This document shows positions 53,587 through 63,274 of a stretch of 64,000 bases of DNA, piece by piece. Made by a program: the position numbers and the translations under genes. Position 1 is the first letter of the stretch. Every line of letters begins with the position of its first letter. Origin of the DNA: DATATB01 sp036268995 (GTDB lineage Bacteria > Planctomycetota > Planctomycetia > Pirellulales > PNKZ01). The stretch covers positions 1 through 64,000 of the forward strand of contig DATATB010000148.1 in assembly GCA_036268995.1 (NCBI GenBank), read 5' to 3'. Below the pieces are notes generated by a model that saw only the letters and a program-made list of their open reading frames with translations, ran no database searches and had not been told where the DNA came from.

Positions 53587-54759
53587 ATGGTTTTCTTAAG
53601 CAACGCATCAAAAATGCCAATCAATTTATGGGACGTCGATCCGAGCACTGCCATGGCATATGCTCGATCGACACCCCCCCGAACAATCTGGAGATTTGGT
53701 CTGAGTTTGTACGTGATTTGGTGCGCTGCGAGTGGCTGCTCGAAAACCCATATCGACGCTGACGCGGCAACCAATATTTCCCATTCAACGCCAGATGCGC
53801 CTTCTACATCTCATGCTGATCAAGCCGGCACGGACTCCGTGGAAGAACCGCCGCCAACGCCTTCGTCGTCGGTTGACCAGAACGACGCCGACGTAAAGAC
53901 GAAGTCGCTTACACATCTTACGCTGGATGTTGCAAGAGCGCTTGTCCATGAGGATCGACCACTTTTCCTTGACCGGATTACCGAGCTGTCCCCTGAAATA
54001 GCACGAGAACTTGCTCGAAGCCAAAGGTCACTATACCTAACTGGCCTGAAAACGCTGTCCGGCCCAGCTGCAAGAGAAATGGCCACACATAAGGGAGGCG
54101 AGATTAGCCTAGGTGTAACAGCGCTCTCTTTCGACGCTGCAATCGCCCTGGCACACTGCGACTGCACGTTGAAGTTGGAGGACGTCACGACACTATCGCC
54201 CGAAGTCGCAAAAGTAATTGCGCGACATCAGGGTCCGCTTCTATTGAGCGGTGTTCGTACGATCTCGCCAGAGGCAGCGGAAGCGTTGGCCACACACAAA
54301 GGTAATCCACTGTTTCTGGACGGACTCAAGGACGTGTCTAACTCGGTCCGAGAAGTGTTGCGCGCCAACAAAAGTATAGTTTTGCCATACGAACCTCCAG
54401 CTCAGGTTCCGACCACTTTGCCAAATATAGCGGCCCAGCCGATTTCGCTGGCAGATTTAGTCTCCGTCCTTGGCGAGCCGGATGAAAGGACGGAAACGAC
54501 AATCCTATATAATGGTAAATTAAAAGCGATTGCTCGTGACGGCGGTCTCGACATCAACTTTGCGACGAACGACGATGCCTTATTGTACATAGCCGGCCTG
54601 TTCACGAGCCGGCTATTCAGCAACAGCGAAGGTAAAGAAATCGTCGATTTTATTGATTCGGTCGGCGATGAAAAGCGTATCGGTCGATTTCTCGTCTCCA
54701 TCCGCGCCGGCCAGTATCCTCGACGGTCATGGCGGATCGTTAGCCTTAGAAGTAAATAG
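53587..54759 (+). CDS. Lipoprotein-like protein with ~24-residue repeats
   Basis: 390 residues, or 368 from the ATG at 53653. A hydrophobic N-terminal segment ends in CAASGC, a likely lipobox, so the protein would be attached to a membrane. Residues ~110-270 hold about seven units of 22-24 residues of the form GLxTLSPEAAxALAxHxGxLxLx, seen for instance as DVTTLSPEVAKVIARH and GVRTISPEAAEALATH. These resemble leucine-rich-repeat-like arrays in planctomycetes. The C-terminal ~110 residues are unrelated. Base composition is lower in GC than the rest of the window, suggesting transfer. Function unknown. Confidence 0.7.
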   Translation: MVFLSNASKMPINLWDVDPSTAMAYARSTPPRTIWRFGLSLYVIWCAASGCSKTHIDADAATNISHSTPDAPSTSHADQAGTDSVEEPPPTPSSSVDQNDADVKTKSLTHLTLDVARALVHEDRPLFLDRITELSPEIARELARSQRSLYLTGLKTLSGPAAREMATHKGGEISLGVTALSFDAAIALAHCDCTLKLEDVTTLSPEVAKVIARHQGPLLLSGVRTISPEAAEALATHKGNPLFLDGLKDVSNSVREVLRANKSIVLPYEPPAQVPTTLPNIAAQPISLADLVSVLGEPDERTETTILYNGKLKAIARDGGLDINFATNDDALLYIAGLFTSRLFSNSEGKEIVDFIDSVGDEKRIGRFLVSIRAGQYPRRSWRIVSLRSK

Positions 54760-54783
54760 GATGCGGCTGAGAGCTGAAGATCT

Positions 54784-54960
54784 ATGATGGGACGGCGCAG
54801 GCAGGTTCTCCGCCGCTGGTTCGCGGAATTGCGGCGACAGGAGCAATTTGTCCTTATGAACCGATGGGTACGCTCAGTAAGGCAAGCTGCGAAAGGTCCG
54901 ATCATCCTAAGAACTTGGTATACGGACTACCGTCCGTACCGCGCCGAGGCGCGGCGATGA
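54784..54960 (+). CDS. Small basic protein candidate, 58 residues
   Basis: An open frame ATGATG...TGA from 54784 to 54960 starting MMGRRRQVLRRWFAELRRQE and ending DYRPYRAEARR. Eighteen of the 58 residues are Arg, with several Trp. It lies between two genes with no overlap and has a weak GAAG about 4 nt upstream. It could encode a small nucleic-acid-binding protein or be chance. No family recognised. Confidence 0.35.
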   Translation: MMGRRRQVLRRWFAELRRQEQFVLMNRWVRSVRQAAKGPIILRTWYTDYRPYRAEARR

Positions 54961-54965
54961 CCGCC

Positions 54966-55553
54966 TTACTCCGCGCTAAGTGAAACCTTGAGACCGAGAT
55001 ACTTCAGAAGCACCTCGATTTTGCCCTGTAGGATCGAAATGACCGCTTGCCGCGTCGCAGGGTCGACTGGGCTGTCCAGCCGTTCCAGTTTCGCGATCGT
55101 GTGGTCAATCGACCTTGCCACGTCCCGAAACATCTTCGGGCTAGGCAAGCTGTTTGGAACTCGCCTCACCTTCTTTCGCTTGCGCGAGATCAGGCTTGGC
55201 AAAAGCCCCTTAAAGCCGGACCAGGTAGCCAGGCCGGGATGCTTGCTTAGGTAGTCCGCCACGCTGGCGAACTTCTGAGCGAACCAGCGCATCCGATGAA
55301 GTTCGGACTGCGAGACGTGCAGTCGTGCGCTTACGTCGGCCAGAATTTGCCGTCCGTACGGCTGCCGTTCGGACGCGACTCCGAGCCACTGGTTCAGAAT
55401 AGCGCCCGTCTGGTGGCGTACCTCCAGGCTCTGCGTCCGGTGCGAGTGCCACAGCTGAGCTAGGTGCTCGAATTGATCTTCCTTGATGCCGCCGTGCTGG
55501 AGGCCACCGGTGGGTTCGACTTGGCCACGAATCTTGGACTTTATTTTCAACAT
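54966..55553 (-). CDS. Conserved protein of unknown function, DUF1016-like N-terminal region
   Basis: 195 residues. VRHQTGAILNQWLGVASERQPYG with LADVSARLHVSQSELHRMRWFAQKF resembles the N-terminal part of DUF1016 (YhcG-type) proteins, in which the segment recalls a helix-turn-helix. The nuclease domain of full DUF1016 proteins is missing, so this is a shortened relative or an unrelated protein. The C-terminus has a basic stretch (SRKRKKVRRVP) and a helical tail. It is convergent with the 390-residue lipoprotein-like gene and lies in the accessory region. Confidence 0.55.
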   Translation of the reverse strand: MLKIKSKIRGQVEPTGGLQHGGIKEDQFEHLAQLWHSHRTQSLEVRHQTGAILNQWLGVASERQPYGRQILADVSARLHVSQSELHRMRWFAQKFASVADYLSKHPGLATWSGFKGLLPSLISRKRKKVRRVPNSLPSPKMFRDVARSIDHTIAKLERLDSPVDPATRQAVISILQGKIEVLLKYLGLKVSLSAE

Positions 55554-55798
55554 CCGAAAGTCCTAACGCTTGGGACCTTCCGCAGCCGTCAGTTCAAAGT
55601 CGTCGCGAATTGCCAAGGAGCACTCAACTAGCATCATTCTGGTGCTCGGATCAGGCGAAAGCAAGATTTTTGCCGCTGGCAAAAATCCTCAGCCTCGGCC
55701 CTCGACCGAGATCGGGCGGATTCTGGTACAATCGGGCGGCAGGTCCTACCGCGGAGAGGCTAAAGGAGTGCAGGTACCAGGTGCCTACGAGATATGCA

Positions 55799-56173
55799 AT
55801 GATAGACGAGCCTTTGGGACAGTTGGAGATGAGCGACTTGGAGCGTGATTACGGTGTTCCAGCTGAACTGATGGAGTTCATCGACGATGGATTTTTGGAG
55901 GTCTTGGTGGAAGAACCTGCGGAGAAAACGGTGGAGCTACACGCTCCGTCTCTCCGAAGAACCGACCCTCAGGGACGGATTACCGCCTATTCGATCACGT
56001 GGATCCATCCAGATTACAACTCGCAGTTTTGCCACTATTACGAGAATGTCCCTGGGGACTTTCCGAACTTTTACGTCACCGAGGAAACTTCGGACGTTGG
56101 CAATCACATACTCGACGTTAACACCCTCGATGACCTCATTGTCTGGCTCGCCGATAGTCGCTCCCAGATTTGA
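55799..56173 (+). CDS. Small acidic protein of unknown function
   Basis: 124 residues from the ATG at 55799; a GTG at 55781 with AAAGGAG 12 nt upstream is an alternative. An acidic, aromatic-rich sequence: VEEPAEKTVELHAPS, then SITWIHPDYNSQFCHYYENV and a C-terminal NTLDDLIVWLAD. No domain recognised. It ends 83 bp before the cytosine methyltransferase on the same strand and may belong to the defence locus. Confidence 0.55.
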   Translation: MIDEPLGQLEMSDLERDYGVPAELMEFIDDGFLEVLVEEPAEKTVELHAPSLRRTDPQGRITAYSITWIHPDYNSQFCHYYENVPGDFPNFYVTEETSDVGNHILDVNTLDDLIVWLADSRSQI

Positions 56174-56245
56174 ACTGGCATGCCACGACGCCAGTTTGGT
56201 TAAGTTGGACGCTTCTGGCCTTTCTGTTTTTTGAAGGCACCCAGC

Positions 56246-56251
56246 AGGAGG
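56246..56251 (+). promoter_or_regulatory. Ribosome binding site for the methyltransferase
   Basis: AGGAGG lies 5 nt before the ATG at 56257. This fixes the start, instead of the longer frame from 56170. Confidence 0.7.
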
Positions 56252-56256
56252 TGGTG

Positions 56257-57285
56257 ATGCTGAATGGCGGTCGCAAGATGCGTGTTTTCGACCTTTTCTG
56301 TGGCGCCGGCGGGAGCTCGTGTGGCGCCCGCATGGCCGGAGCCACCATCGTCGGCGGGATCGACTTGTGGGAGCCAGCGATCGAAACCTTCAAACTGAAC
56401 TTCCCGAAGGCGAAGACTTGGCGAGCGCGAATCGATCGCCTCACCGCCAAATCGGTCGCCAGGGAGATTGGAAAGATTAACCTACTTTTGGCCTCGCCAG
56501 AATGTACCAACCATACTTTCGCCAAAGGGAACCGGCGGCACGGCGACGAGCAGGAACAGAGCCGTCGAACCGCATTCGAAGTTGTTCGCTTTGCCCGAGC
56601 TTTTGAGCCCCGATGGGTCGTCGTCGAGAACGTGGTATCTATGAGGCATTGGAGCCAGTACGCGAAATGGAAGAAACGGCTGAATGGCCTGGGCTACCAT
56701 CTACGCGAAGTGGTTCTGGATTCCCAGGACTTCGGAGTCGCGCAAAGTCGTAGACGGCTTTTTGTCATTTGCGATCGTGATCGGGAACCAGCAGTTCCTG
56801 AGATACCAATGCACCAAGCTTGCTCAGTAAACGATATTCTGCACTGCGATCAGTCTAATGGCTTCAACTATGATATGAAGCCATTATTTGGCTGCACTCC
56901 TGCGAGAGCAAAGGACACACTCGATCGCGCACAGCGAGCGATCACCGCGCTAGGACCGAAGAAACCATTCTTGATCGTGTACTACGGTACTGACGCGGCG
57001 GGGGGGTGGCAGGCGCTTGATCGGCCTTTGAGGACAATCACGACGCTCGATCGATTTGCCCTTGTAAGGCCGTCGCGTGACGGGCATCTCATGAGGATGC
57101 TGCAACCACCGGAACTCGCCAAAGCCATGGGCTTCCCGGATAACTACTCCTGGCCGGACACAACGCGGCGTGAGAGGATAAAGCTGATCGGCAATGCGGT
57201 TGCCCCGCCCCTGATGAGGGCTGTCGTCGCCACGCTGTTGCAATCCGCAAGGCCGGCCGCCTCACTTTATACTGCTCGTCATTGA
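56257..57285 (+). CDS. drmMII: DNA cytosine-5 methyltransferase (DrmMII-like)
   Basis: 342 residues. FDLFCGAGGSS (11-21) is motif I, which binds S-adenosylmethionine. SPECTNHT (80-87) replaces the usual PPC catalytic motif, with Cys83 as the nucleophile; this SPECTNH form is the one found in class II DISARM methyltransferases. VVVENV is motif VI, QSRRRLF motif VIII, and IGNAV near the end motif X. It methylates cytosine in a specific DNA sequence, marking host DNA as self. It is followed by a Vsr-like endonuclease and faces the convergent DrmA/DrmB genes. Confidence 0.9.
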   Translation: MLNGGRKMRVFDLFCGAGGSSCGARMAGATIVGGIDLWEPAIETFKLNFPKAKTWRARIDRLTAKSVAREIGKINLLLASPECTNHTFAKGNRRHGDEQEQSRRTAFEVVRFARAFEPRWVVVENVVSMRHWSQYAKWKKRLNGLGYHLREVVLDSQDFGVAQSRRRLFVICDRDREPAVPEIPMHQACSVNDILHCDQSNGFNYDMKPLFGCTPARAKDTLDRAQRAITALGPKKPFLIVYYGTDAAGGWQALDRPLRTITTLDRFALVRPSRDGHLMRMLQPPELAKAMGFPDNYSWPDTTRRERIKLIGNAVAPPLMRAVVATLLQSARPAASLYTARH

Positions 57286-57392
57286 GCAGCCATTTTCCGA
57301 TGCCAATTACACCGCGTAAACGAAAGAAGGCTGGGCACCGGTCGTGGGCAGCACATGGGAAATGCGTCCGCGGAAAACATCGCGGGGACATC

Positions 57393-57833
57393 ATGAGTCC
57401 CGAGAAGCGCAGCCAACTGATGGCCCGAATTCGATGCGCGAATACGGGGCCAGAGAACACACTTGCGGAGTTACTCGCAATGGAGGGCATCGTGTTCAGA
57501 CGGCACGCACGGGAGCTTCCTGGTCGACCAGACTTCGTCTTTGATGACGACCGTTTAGTCGTCTTCGTGGATGGAGATTTCTGGCACGGCTGGCGGTTTC
57601 CGCTTTGGCGACACAAGCTATCACCACAATGGGCTATCAAGATCGAGGCGAATCGGGCACGAGATAGTCGCAATTTCAAACTCCTACGGCGAAATGGGTG
57701 GTTGGTTCTGCGGCTTTGGGAGCACCAGCTTGAACAATCACCTGGTCGCTGCATCGAACGCATTTTGTCAATGCGATTGGCTTGTAGGCAGGAAAAGCGG
57801 CCGACCATTCGCAGACGTGGCCGATCTCCTTAG
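57393..57833 (+). CDS. vsr: Vsr-like very-short-patch-repair/DUF559 endonuclease
   Basis: 146 residues from the ATG at 57393, with GGGGA before it; starts at 57300 or the TTG at 57282 (4-bp overlap with the methyltransferase) are alternatives. MSPEKRSQLMARIRCANTGPE is the Vsr N-terminus, and GRPDFVFDDDRLVVFVDGDF with WHGW and GWLVLRLWE is the nuclease core, with Asp in PDF and VDGDF as likely metal ligands. Vsr cuts beside T:G mismatches that arise when 5-methylcytosine is deaminated, so it pairs with the preceding cytosine methyltransferase. Confidence 0.88.
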   Translation: MSPEKRSQLMARIRCANTGPENTLAELLAMEGIVFRRHARELPGRPDFVFDDDRLVVFVDGDFWHGWRFPLWRHKLSPQWAIKIEANRARDSRNFKLLRRNGWLVLRLWEHQLEQSPGRCIERILSMRLACRQEKRPTIRRRGRSP

Positions 57834-57923
57834 CGGTGCCGCGATTCTCGCTTCAATTAACTGCGCTTTCTGGATCACGAAGTCGACCGGCGCATCGGGC
57901 AAGCTGCTAAAAGCGGATATCAC

Positions 57924-59768
57924 TCAAATTATCAGATGTGATTCCCAGTCACTGAAGAAACCTAGTGACGGATCGCTAGCCGTGCCTACGACAACGGCGC
58001 GGTCTAAAAGCCTGTTCTGTTCTTCGCAAGAAGTTTCTGGTAGGAGGGTGCAACAATGGCAGGCGGCGAGATTGCAGCTATCGGGGCCTTGGCCTCGGCT
58101 TTCCATGCAAATGGGATCGGTGGAGCACCACTGAGCTCTTCGAAGTGCTCTGATGAGCGTCGTCTCCAACCGGCCGGGGTGGCCTTGACGAACTAGACCA
58201 CCGCAGGTACCCTCGGCGTCGCCGGACGCGGTATAGATAAGCAGCCCGTTCATTGGCAGGCTATGCTCCTGTTGGCAGTATAGCCGCTCGCGGAGTGACG
58301 AGCTGCCGTATCCGCAATCATAGCTCAGCTGATTAATAAGTAGATGGGCGAGAGTGTGGAGTAACACGAATCTAGGAAGAATGGTTCGCTGGCTCTGATG
58401 CCGCTCACTACGTCGCTGGTTGTACGGTCCTGTTAGAAGACGTGTCCGTTCTTCCAATTCCCTATCCACCGACCATTGATCGAGCAGATCGGCACGGAGT
58501 TCCAAAAAGATCCCTTCGCCGCGTACCACGATCGCCGGTAACCATTCAAGCCTGCCATCTCTCGCCAAGTCTCGTTTTCGAGTATTAAAATCTCGGGCGT
58601 CTTCTGGAAGGATGCGAGAGAACCCCACCATCGTCCGGGTTTCGCGCAATTTATGGATAAGCACGATCGACCGGAAATAATGCTGAATAATCCCGGCGTA
58701 GTCCACTAGGTTTTGCGGCACAGCGTATAGATCGACCTTGTCGTTACCGCCACCGTGCGAAAGTACCCGATACTCGGCATGACGGTACTCTTCCTCAGAC
58801 TGACCAACTGTTGTCTTAGTTGTTGCCGCGCCGGCCAATTTGTCATTCGCGGCCCGCTCTAAGCCGGCCGCATCGAGGAATCTCATCGAGGCAACAATGT
58901 TGCACCGCGTCGGATCGACGCGACCATCAATTAGTCCCTGCGATAAAAGATTCCAGACCATCGAATCCTCAATGGCCTCGATGATCTCTCGAGGACCTGC
59001 GACGGAGGTGCTCGGTAGATAGATCGAACTAATTACATGTGGCGTATAAACATTCGCCCCACCGCGTTGGAGAACCCGCAGAGGACTTCCACAGTTTCCC
59101 GGGGGGGCTGGCATCTGCCCGAGCCACGGCTTCGCGCCGAGACACTTCTGGATGTCATCGAGGGCGCCCTCATTGAATGCGCCGCTCATCGTCTGTTCCT
59201 GGCCGCAGCTACACTGGATCAGAATGCCGGTGAGAAGGCTACTGCTCCGTCCGGCACGCAATCGCAACGAGCAAGTCGATGTGGGCTGAGCCGTCCTGTG
59301 GACCCATGCCATGAAGGGGAAATCCTGGATGTGCCCCTCCGGGCAGGCGGCGATGAAGCGTACCGGCAATAGCCAGGGGCGCTGCCAGTTCTTTCTGCCG
59401 TGACATGTCAATCCCTTATCGTATTTGCGCGCCTCGCATCGCTCCCGGTCACTGAACAGTCCAAGCTGCTTCATAAAGCCGCAGTTCGGGCAGTAATGCC
59501 ATAGCGGAAAACGGACGAACGGTATCTCCCGGCCCGCGTCTCGAACTCCCGGGCCCGGAATACGGTAATCATGGGGTAACCGGAAATGGTCTACCCCCAC
59601 TCGATCCCGTAGGCGATCCTCCGTTACCTGGAATTCAGCAAGGGCGGGGCCAGTTGGGTAGGGCCAGACGTCGAGGCCGCAAGTCATGAGCGACTCATCG
59701 CCTGGAAAGTTAACGATTGCACCGATGCCCCACGGTGAGATGAGCTGCGTGCGCCGGATGGGCTTCAT
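57924..59768 (-). CDS. drmB: DrmB-family protein (DUF1998 domain)
   Basis: 614 residues. It starts RRTQLISPWGIGAIVNFPGD, the standard N-terminus of DrmB. A cysteine group follows: YCPNCGF, CEARKY and LTCHGRK. The C-terminal region, CSTDPICME with SCNLAACHCC and CEEQNRLLDR, is the DUF1998 four-cysteine motif, likely zinc-binding. In DISARM, DrmB works with the helicase DrmA to load onto phage DNA. The gene overlaps drmA by 4 bp on the minus strand and is the last gene of the operon. It is convergent with the Vsr gene. Confidence 0.9.
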   Translation of the reverse strand: MKPIRRTQLISPWGIGAIVNFPGDESLMTCGLDVWPYPTGPALAEFQVTEDRLRDRVGVDHFRLPHDYRIPGPGVRDAGREIPFVRFPLWHYCPNCGFMKQLGLFSDRERCEARKYDKGLTCHGRKNWQRPWLLPVRFIAACPEGHIQDFPFMAWVHRTAQPTSTCSLRLRAGRSSSLLTGILIQCSCGQEQTMSGAFNEGALDDIQKCLGAKPWLGQMPAPPGNCGSPLRVLQRGGANVYTPHVISSIYLPSTSVAGPREIIEAIEDSMVWNLLSQGLIDGRVDPTRCNIVASMRFLDAAGLERAANDKLAGAATTKTTVGQSEEEYRHAEYRVLSHGGGNDKVDLYAVPQNLVDYAGIIQHYFRSIVLIHKLRETRTMVGFSRILPEDARDFNTRKRDLARDGRLEWLPAIVVRGEGIFLELRADLLDQWSVDRELEERTRLLTGPYNQRRSERHQSQRTILPRFVLLHTLAHLLINQLSYDCGYGSSSLRERLYCQQEHSLPMNGLLIYTASGDAEGTCGGLVRQGHPGRLETTLIRALRRAQWCSTDPICMESRGQGPDSCNLAACHCCTLLPETSCEEQNRLLDRAVVVGTASDPSLGFFSDWESHLII

Positions 59769-62700
59769 TGCTGGTTCTCTTGATCGGTGTCGGTGTTGGG
59801 GTAATCACGACACATCATCGCTGAGCAGGTCGCATCGACATTCCGCATCGAAGTCGGAGTTGAAAGCGCGGCGTTTCCCCAGCTCGGTTGAGGTTCCGAG
59901 CCGGCGGGGTACATCAGGGGAATCGGGATAGGTGGCGGACCGAAAGTGCCATAATTGGAAGGCAGAATACCTTGCCAGCGCCGTAATCGATCATCCAGTA
60001 ACTGCATGGTCAGCTTCTCCTCTTCCTTGTCGACGCCGCGAACTCTACGGAGGATGATCTCTTTAATATGCTCAATAAGCTCCTGGTCGGGGAATGGGTT
60101 CGGGGAACCCCGGTTCGCCTCAGTTCCCAGATAGCGCACCAAAGTGACCACGAGGGCGTGGAGGGCCCGTGAGCGAACGGGAGCGGCAAATGGGGTCACG
60201 CTGGTGGGTTCGACCCAGCGGTAAATGGCCGCGTGGTACGACCGGAATCGCTCGTAATGAGACCGGTCTCTGGGCTTTGCGGGGTTAAAGATAGTCACAA
60301 CCAGCCCCGGACCTCTAGCCGATCGGCCGACGCGACTGGTTGCCTGGATATATTCGGAAGTGGTTTTCGGCTGGCCAATGACTGCCATCAGTCCGAGGCG
60401 GGGCACGTCCACGCCGACGGAAATCATGTTGGTGGCTAAGCAGATGTCCACGGGCCGCTCATCGCGACCGGGATCATAGGGTTGAAATAATCTTCCCAAT
60501 GATTCCGGGATTTCAGTGCTCGGCATCCGGCTGGTCAGTTCGAGCGCGCTATTGATGAAGCGCCTTGGATCGTGGTCGGTTTGTTTCTGGATACCCTTGC
60601 GCTGCCACATCGCGTTCAGATGCTCCCGGATGTCCGCCCGGATCAGGGTGGCAGCTTGTCCGAGTTCCCGAAGGCTGTTGAAGTAGCTGATAAGAGTCCA
60701 GTACGGATCCCGTTCGGCCGCGATTCGACTCGAACTGGGAGGCCCCTGAAGCAGAGCGGATAAAGTTCTCACCTGAGCGGTGGTATGGGAAGGTAGGGCA
60801 CTTGCGTGGACGCCAACATACAGGCGACCGTCGGCAGCCTGATCTTCTAGTGCGAAGAAAGAGTCTCCACCGCGGAGGGCTTGAGGCGGGAAAAGGAAGA
60901 CTCTGTCGCTGCCGCAATTGTATAGGGCGTGGCATTGTTCGGCGGCTCGGCAGATGGTAGCCGTGGAGGCAATGATCTTTGGCCGGATATATTGTCCATT
61001 AATCTCCTTGGAGCAAAGTTCCTGGATTATCGTCTCATATTGTCCCACCATCGAACCGAGTGGCCCGGAAATGAGGTGTAACTCATCCTGAATGATTAAT
61101 TCGGGCGGAGCAGTGGAACCGATGCCAATGCCAAACAACGTGCGAGCCTCGGGTCGCCAAGGTAACATGGCGAACTTGTCCACAGTTCCAACGAGAAGGG
61201 TCGGTGGGGTACGGTATAAGTCCTCATCGATCACGCAAAGCGGCAACCCACTCGTGCCACTAAACGGACAGTCGTGTGAAACATCGGGGCACCGAAAGAC
61301 GACCGTCTGAGGTGCTGGAGCCTGTCGATGTTGATAACCCATGACCCGGGTTATTTTACCTAGTTCGGTTGGCCCCATCTCCGCACCACACCAGGGACAG
61401 TTGAGCACAATGAACGGGTTCTCTCGTGAAGCCTCCCTCCCCATCGCATTTAGCTTGCGGATTGCGTCAGTCCTGTCTCCAGGTGTGACGCTGTTTCCGA
61501 CCCATAGTCCGATAGAGATCGGTTGGTTCCCCAGGTCACTACGCTCACGCCGGATACGTTCGCACGCGCAAATAAGAGAGGCCGCACGTTGAAACTGTTG
61601 AGTGGTCAGCAGCCGCAAGGTGTATCGCATCAAAACCGTCGTTCCTGCATTCGCTGGTTCGCGCAGTCGCCGTAAAAAGATCGTGAATGCCGTTAGCCCT
61701 AAATATGCCTCGGTCTTCCCACCGCCTGTTGGAAACCAGATCAGATCAACAATCGAACGCTCCTCATCGTCTGGTATCGCTAGCGAGCGCAGATTCATGA
61801 CAATAAAGGCGAGCTGGAAGGGACGCCATGCCCCCTTGCCGCCCTGCGGATTCTTGTAGTCTGGCCAAACTGGGGCGTCGATTTCCGCAACAGGATTGTT
61901 CGTTGGACCTGCGGCTCGCCAACTCCTCTTTTTCTCCGATGCGAGCTGGTAATGAAGCTGCTGCTCCAACATCGCTCGATTTGCAAGCCGGAAGGCCAAG
62001 CTCACGGTGTTGTCATCGCGCAGCAACTGTGTCCCGGCGCGGAAACGAGCGAGGCAAGTGCGGCAATTGTTAAGGTGTCTCTCGCCGGCAGGGCGGTAAG
62101 ACTCTGGGAAGCCATTGTCATCCAGGCGGTTCTGTTGGCCCGTAATCCAAGCCTCGTATCGATCGCCGAGCTCATCAAGGACAATGAAAAGATGATCAGG
62201 GTTCTGCACGTCGGCGAGATCGAGCATGCGCAGCTCTAAGCCCGGGAGCGCAGCCGGAATGATGGGCTTCAGTTCATAGGCAGGCATCACCTCGGACCTG
62301 ATGGCAGTTATGGCTTCCCCATCTCCTTCCCATTCAGCGCTACAACCGTGTCCAATTGCGAATGTCTTCTCCTGGCTGTAAAGCAGATTCATCGAGGCGT
62401 CGTCGTCGTGTAACGGCTCACCTTGCCGCTCTGGGTATTCAAGAAAACAGGCGGTCCCGTTGGAATCGCGAATTCTTAGTCCAACCTGGAAGAAACACTT
62501 CTCATTCTCGGGCCGGCCACCGCTTTCCAGGGTATTCACAAGGCTTGCAGTTAGCAGTCTCTGATCGGGCAAGTCTGCATCGGCGACTGGCCGGCTGACG
62601 AGGCAGATCTGCAATCCGGTGGGCTTTCCTACCTTGTCAACAACATCGCGTCGGACGATGACTGTTCCTGTGCCTCGAAGTTCGCTTGATGCTATCAGTA

Positions 62701-63274
62701 GAGGCGGAATCGCGAGAGGCGTGCGCTCATATTGAACGCCCTCTTTGCTCTCGCCAGACCTTGTCTGGTACGTTCGCTTGGCCGTCGTATAAGTCGCAGC
62801 CTGAATGTCCGCGGCCAATCCTTCGGAGGGAAGCAGGACGAAGCAGCTAAAGCCGAGCGCCGACGGGAGGTAGGCATTGATTAGTGACGTGGTGTAGTCA
62901 CTAGCGTCGGCAGGGTCCTCAGAAATTTCGGAAAGATCAAGGTCGTCCGTTGTACCAGCCTCGCTCGACAGCTCTTCCAGTTGCTCTTCCGTCTCCTCGT
63001 TCACTGGATCGACAACCGTCCCAAGCGTCTCAGCCTGTGTGACCGCCTCCGCGGCTTGTTCAATCTTTGCTGCCTGTGGGAATAGAACGCCGGCGCCATA
63101 GCGGTTCCGAGGTGGCTCCGCGATCAATATCTCCTCACCATTCTGCTGACGGCAACCATCGATAGGATCTGGGCCGATCAGTTCCTTTCGAAGGAACTCA
63201 ACAATTCGATCCCGCATCTGTCGGGGTGTCAGTGCCGGTGGGTTGGGCGGCGGCGATGGCTGGAGCTGATTCAT
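59765..63274 (-). CDS. drmA: DrmA-family helicase
   Basis: 1169 residues. PTGGGKTEAYLG at residues 515-526 is the Walker A, IIQDELHLISGPLGS is the Walker B region, and TNMISVGVDVPRLG with YIQATSRVGRSARG is the C-terminal helicase part, giving a complete superfamily 2 helicase. Its size and the SDELH-type Walker B match DrmA. An N-terminal ~500-residue region lacks a recognised fold and has acidic stretches. It uses ATP to move along DNA and with DrmB blocks phage genomes. Overlaps the upstream UvrD-like gene by 4 bp and the downstream drmB by 4 bp, so the three are co-translated. Confidence 0.9.
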   Translation of the reverse strand: MNQLQPSPPPNPPALTPRQMRDRIVEFLRKELIGPDPIDGCRQQNGEEILIAEPPRNRYGAGVLFPQAAKIEQAAEAVTQAETLGTVVDPVNEETEEQLEELSSEAGTTDDLDLSEISEDPADASDYTTSLINAYLPSALGFSCFVLLPSEGLAADIQAATYTTAKRTYQTRSGESKEGVQYERTPLAIPPLLIASSELRGTGTVIVRRDVVDKVGKPTGLQICLVSRPVADADLPDQRLLTASLVNTLESGGRPENEKCFFQVGLRIRDSNGTACFLEYPERQGEPLHDDDASMNLLYSQEKTFAIGHGCSAEWEGDGEAITAIRSEVMPAYELKPIIPAALPGLELRMLDLADVQNPDHLFIVLDELGDRYEAWITGQQNRLDDNGFPESYRPAGERHLNNCRTCLARFRAGTQLLRDDNTVSLAFRLANRAMLEQQLHYQLASEKKRSWRAAGPTNNPVAEIDAPVWPDYKNPQGGKGAWRPFQLAFIVMNLRSLAIPDDEERSIVDLIWFPTGGGKTEAYLGLTAFTIFLRRLREPANAGTTVLMRYTLRLLTTQQFQRAASLICACERIRRERSDLGNQPISIGLWVGNSVTPGDRTDAIRKLNAMGREASRENPFIVLNCPWCGAEMGPTELGKITRVMGYQHRQAPAPQTVVFRCPDVSHDCPFSGTSGLPLCVIDEDLYRTPPTLLVGTVDKFAMLPWRPEARTLFGIGIGSTAPPELIIQDELHLISGPLGSMVGQYETIIQELCSKEINGQYIRPKIIASTATICRAAEQCHALYNCGSDRVFLFPPQALRGGDSFFALEDQAADGRLYVGVHASALPSHTTAQVRTLSALLQGPPSSSRIAAERDPYWTLISYFNSLRELGQAATLIRADIREHLNAMWQRKGIQKQTDHDPRRFINSALELTSRMPSTEIPESLGRLFQPYDPGRDERPVDICLATNMISVGVDVPRLGLMAVIGQPKTTSEYIQATSRVGRSARGPGLVVTIFNPAKPRDRSHYERFRSYHAAIYRWVEPTSVTPFAAPVRSRALHALVVTLVRYLGTEANRGSPNPFPDQELIEHIKEIILRRVRGVDKEEEKLTMQLLDDRLRRWQGILPSNYGTFGPPPIPIPLMYPAGSEPQPSWGNAALSTPTSMRNVDATCSAMMCRDYPNTDTDQENQQ

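Noticed and set aside
56170..56256. Longer start of the cytosine methyltransferase
   Set aside because: The extra N-terminus has no homology pattern and AGGAGG lies exactly 5 nt before the ATG at 56257.
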